Source of the DNA: Planctomycetota bacterium
Lineage (GTDB): Bacteria > Planctomycetota > Phycisphaerae > WQYP01
Direction of reading: 5' to 3'
Assembly (NCBI GenBank): GCA_021852245.1
Contig: JAJZNY010000165.1
Location: 1 to 5,973 of the forward strand
DNA length: 5,973 nucleotides
This document shows, piece after piece, positions 4,994-5,973 of the stretch. The stretch's first letter is position 1. Each line of letters begins with the position of its first letter. Below the pieces are notes generated by a model, which saw nothing but the letters and a program-made list of their open reading frames with translations, was not told where the DNA came from and did no database searches. Made by a program: the position numbers and the translations under genes.

Positions 4994-5973
4994 ATGAGTG
5001 ATCAGAGCAAACTAAAAACCAGGATCGTTATTGTTGGTGGCGGGTTTGGCGGGCTGTACACGGCAGCCGCACTGGACAAACTGACTCGGGAAGATCCCAC
5101 CATCGAGATAACGCTTGTGAGCCGTGAAAATTTTCTTCTGGTTACACCTCTTTTGTTTGAGGCTGGCTCGGGCGTGCTGGATCCTCGCCACGTCGTGAGC
5201 CCCTGCCGGGCGCTGCTCAAAAAGGCTCGATTCTGTGAAGCGAATGTTACCGAGGTTGATATTGCCAATCGCGTCGTAAAGGCCGCTCATCGATCAGGCA
5301 TTCGCACCTATGAATTTCCGTATGACCAACTCGTCATCGCGGTGGGGGGGATTACCAACCGTTCCATCATTCCCGGGTCCGATCTTGCGATGGCATTCAA
5401 AACGGTTGCCGACGCCGTTCTGTTGCGCAACCACGTGCTGGACATGTTTGAACAGGCGGATATCGAAACCGACCCGGACCGCAAAAAGCGTCTGCTCACC
5501 TTCGTTATCATCGGCACCGGTCTTGTCGGCGTTGAACTCGCCGGCGAGCTCAATGATTTCATGCACAATCTTGTCGCAACGTATAAAAATATCTCCATGA
5601 GCGACATCAAACTGGTTATGTATGAAGCCACACCCAATTTCCTGCGGGAGCTGCCGCAGGACTTGGCCGCCTACGCCCGCGAAAAACTCGCCACTCGCGG
5701 TGTCGCGATTTACTTGGAAGCTCCCGTCAATCAAATTCGCACCGATGGAGTTGTCTTAAAAACCGGTGAATATGTACCCGCCCAGACGGTCGTTCTCTGT
5801 GCCGGTGTGGCACCCAATCCCCTGCTGGCCAATATTCAACTTGAAAAGAACCGCGGCCGCATCGTTGTGGATGCCGCCATGCGTGTGAAGGATCATCCCG
5901 AGGTCTGGGCGCTCGGCGACTGCGCCGTGATTCCCGATCCCGAAGGCAAACCGTATCCGCAGTTGGCGCAGCA
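4994..5973 (+). CDS. ndh: Type II NADH dehydrogenase-like flavoprotein, N-terminal part (runs off the window)
   Basis: I translated this frame directly: 326 residues are visible and no stop occurs before the window edge. NDH-2 enzymes are about 400-450 residues, so roughly the last quarter is missing. These are single-subunit, membrane-associated FAD enzymes that pass electrons from NADH to quinone without pumping protons. The FAD dinucleotide motif IVIVGGGFGGLYTA starts at residue 11. The NAD(P)H-binding motif FVIIGTGLVGVELAGEL is at 170-186, with the conserved glutamate at 181. The second FAD contact VWALGDCAVIPDP is at 304-316. SRENFLLVTPLLFEAGSG (43-60), followed by LDPRH, and the ETDP stretch (158-161) after the AFKTVADA segment are familiar NDH-2 landmarks. 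The visible end, YPQLAQ, is at the quinone-site region, where I would expect PxxAQ. Membrane-binding C-terminal helices cannot be seen. Other FAD-dependent pyridine nucleotide oxidoreductases are less likely. It has its own promoter candidate and ribosome binding site. Confidence 0.9.
   Translation, partial: MSDQSKLKTRIVIVGGGFGGLYTAAALDKLTREDPTIEITLVSRENFLLVTPLLFEAGSGVLDPRHVVSPCRALLKKARFCEANVTEVDIANRVVKAAHRSGIRTYEFPYDQLVIAVGGITNRSIIPGSDLAMAFKTVADAVLLRNHVLDMFEQADIETDPDRKKRLLTFVIIGTGLVGVELAGELNDFMHNLVATYKNISMSDIKLVMYEATPNFLRELPQDLAAYAREKLATRGVAIYLEAPVNQIRTDGVVLKTGEYVPAQTVVLCAGVAPNPLLANIQLEKNRGRIVVDAAMRVKDHPEVWALGDCAVIPDPEGKPYPQLAQ

Noticed and set aside
5294..5734. 146-codon minus-strand frame
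   Set aside because: It is antisense to the NADH dehydrogenase coding sequence, which has clear FAD and NAD motifs in the plus frame.
1..5973. CRISPR array, insertion sequence, prophage, tRNA or defence system
   Set aside because: No regularly spaced repeats, transposase, integrase, tRNA-like fold or defence domain could be found on either strand.

Overview
The window looks like ordinary chromosome from a moderately GC-rich bacterium, most likely a planctomycete of the Phycisphaerae type. This lineage guess rests on remembered family resemblance, not on a search. The clues are an end-truncated protein and a CxxC protein (4185-4763) that resemble planctomycete conserved hypotheticals, and a threonine synthase carrying an N-terminal zinc ribbon. 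Genes are moderately spaced. I see no phage, transposon, CRISPR array, rRNA, tRNA or toxin-antitoxin signal.

Layout, left to right. (1) 1-517, + strand: the C-terminal 171 residues of a protein of unknown function that begins outside the window; its two halves look like copies of the same small beta module. (2) 525-1430, - strand: an ACT-domain plus formyltransferase protein, closest to formyltetrahydrofolate deformylase (PurU) but with a PurN/Fmt-like active-site motif. It converges on gene 1 with only 7 bases between the stops. (3) 1497-2471, - strand: a ROK-family sugar kinase with all catalytic and zinc residues, probably co-transcribed with the purU-like gene 66 bases downstream. (4) 2472-2673: a divergent intergenic region holding weak promoter candidates and half of a 10-bp direct repeat that brackets the kinase start. 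(5) 2674-4131, + strand: threonine synthase (thrC). (6) 4185-4763, + strand: a double-CxxC protein of unknown function 53 bases after thrC, possibly in its operon. (7) 4764-4993: a 230-base spacer with a perfect 9-bp GC-rich inverted repeat (terminator candidate), a second hairpin, and a plausible sigma70-type promoter. (8) 4994-5973, + strand: the first 326 residues of a type II NADH dehydrogenase-like flavoprotein, running off the right edge.

Taken together these are housekeeping functions: one-carbon/folate balance, sugar phosphorylation, threonine synthesis and respiratory NADH oxidation. Nothing shows that they form one pathway. The points most worth a second look are the hybrid PurU/PurN active-site motif, the uncharacterised CxxC protein beside thrC, and the structured spacer before the NADH dehydrogenase. 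I do not see a convincing new multi-gene system.
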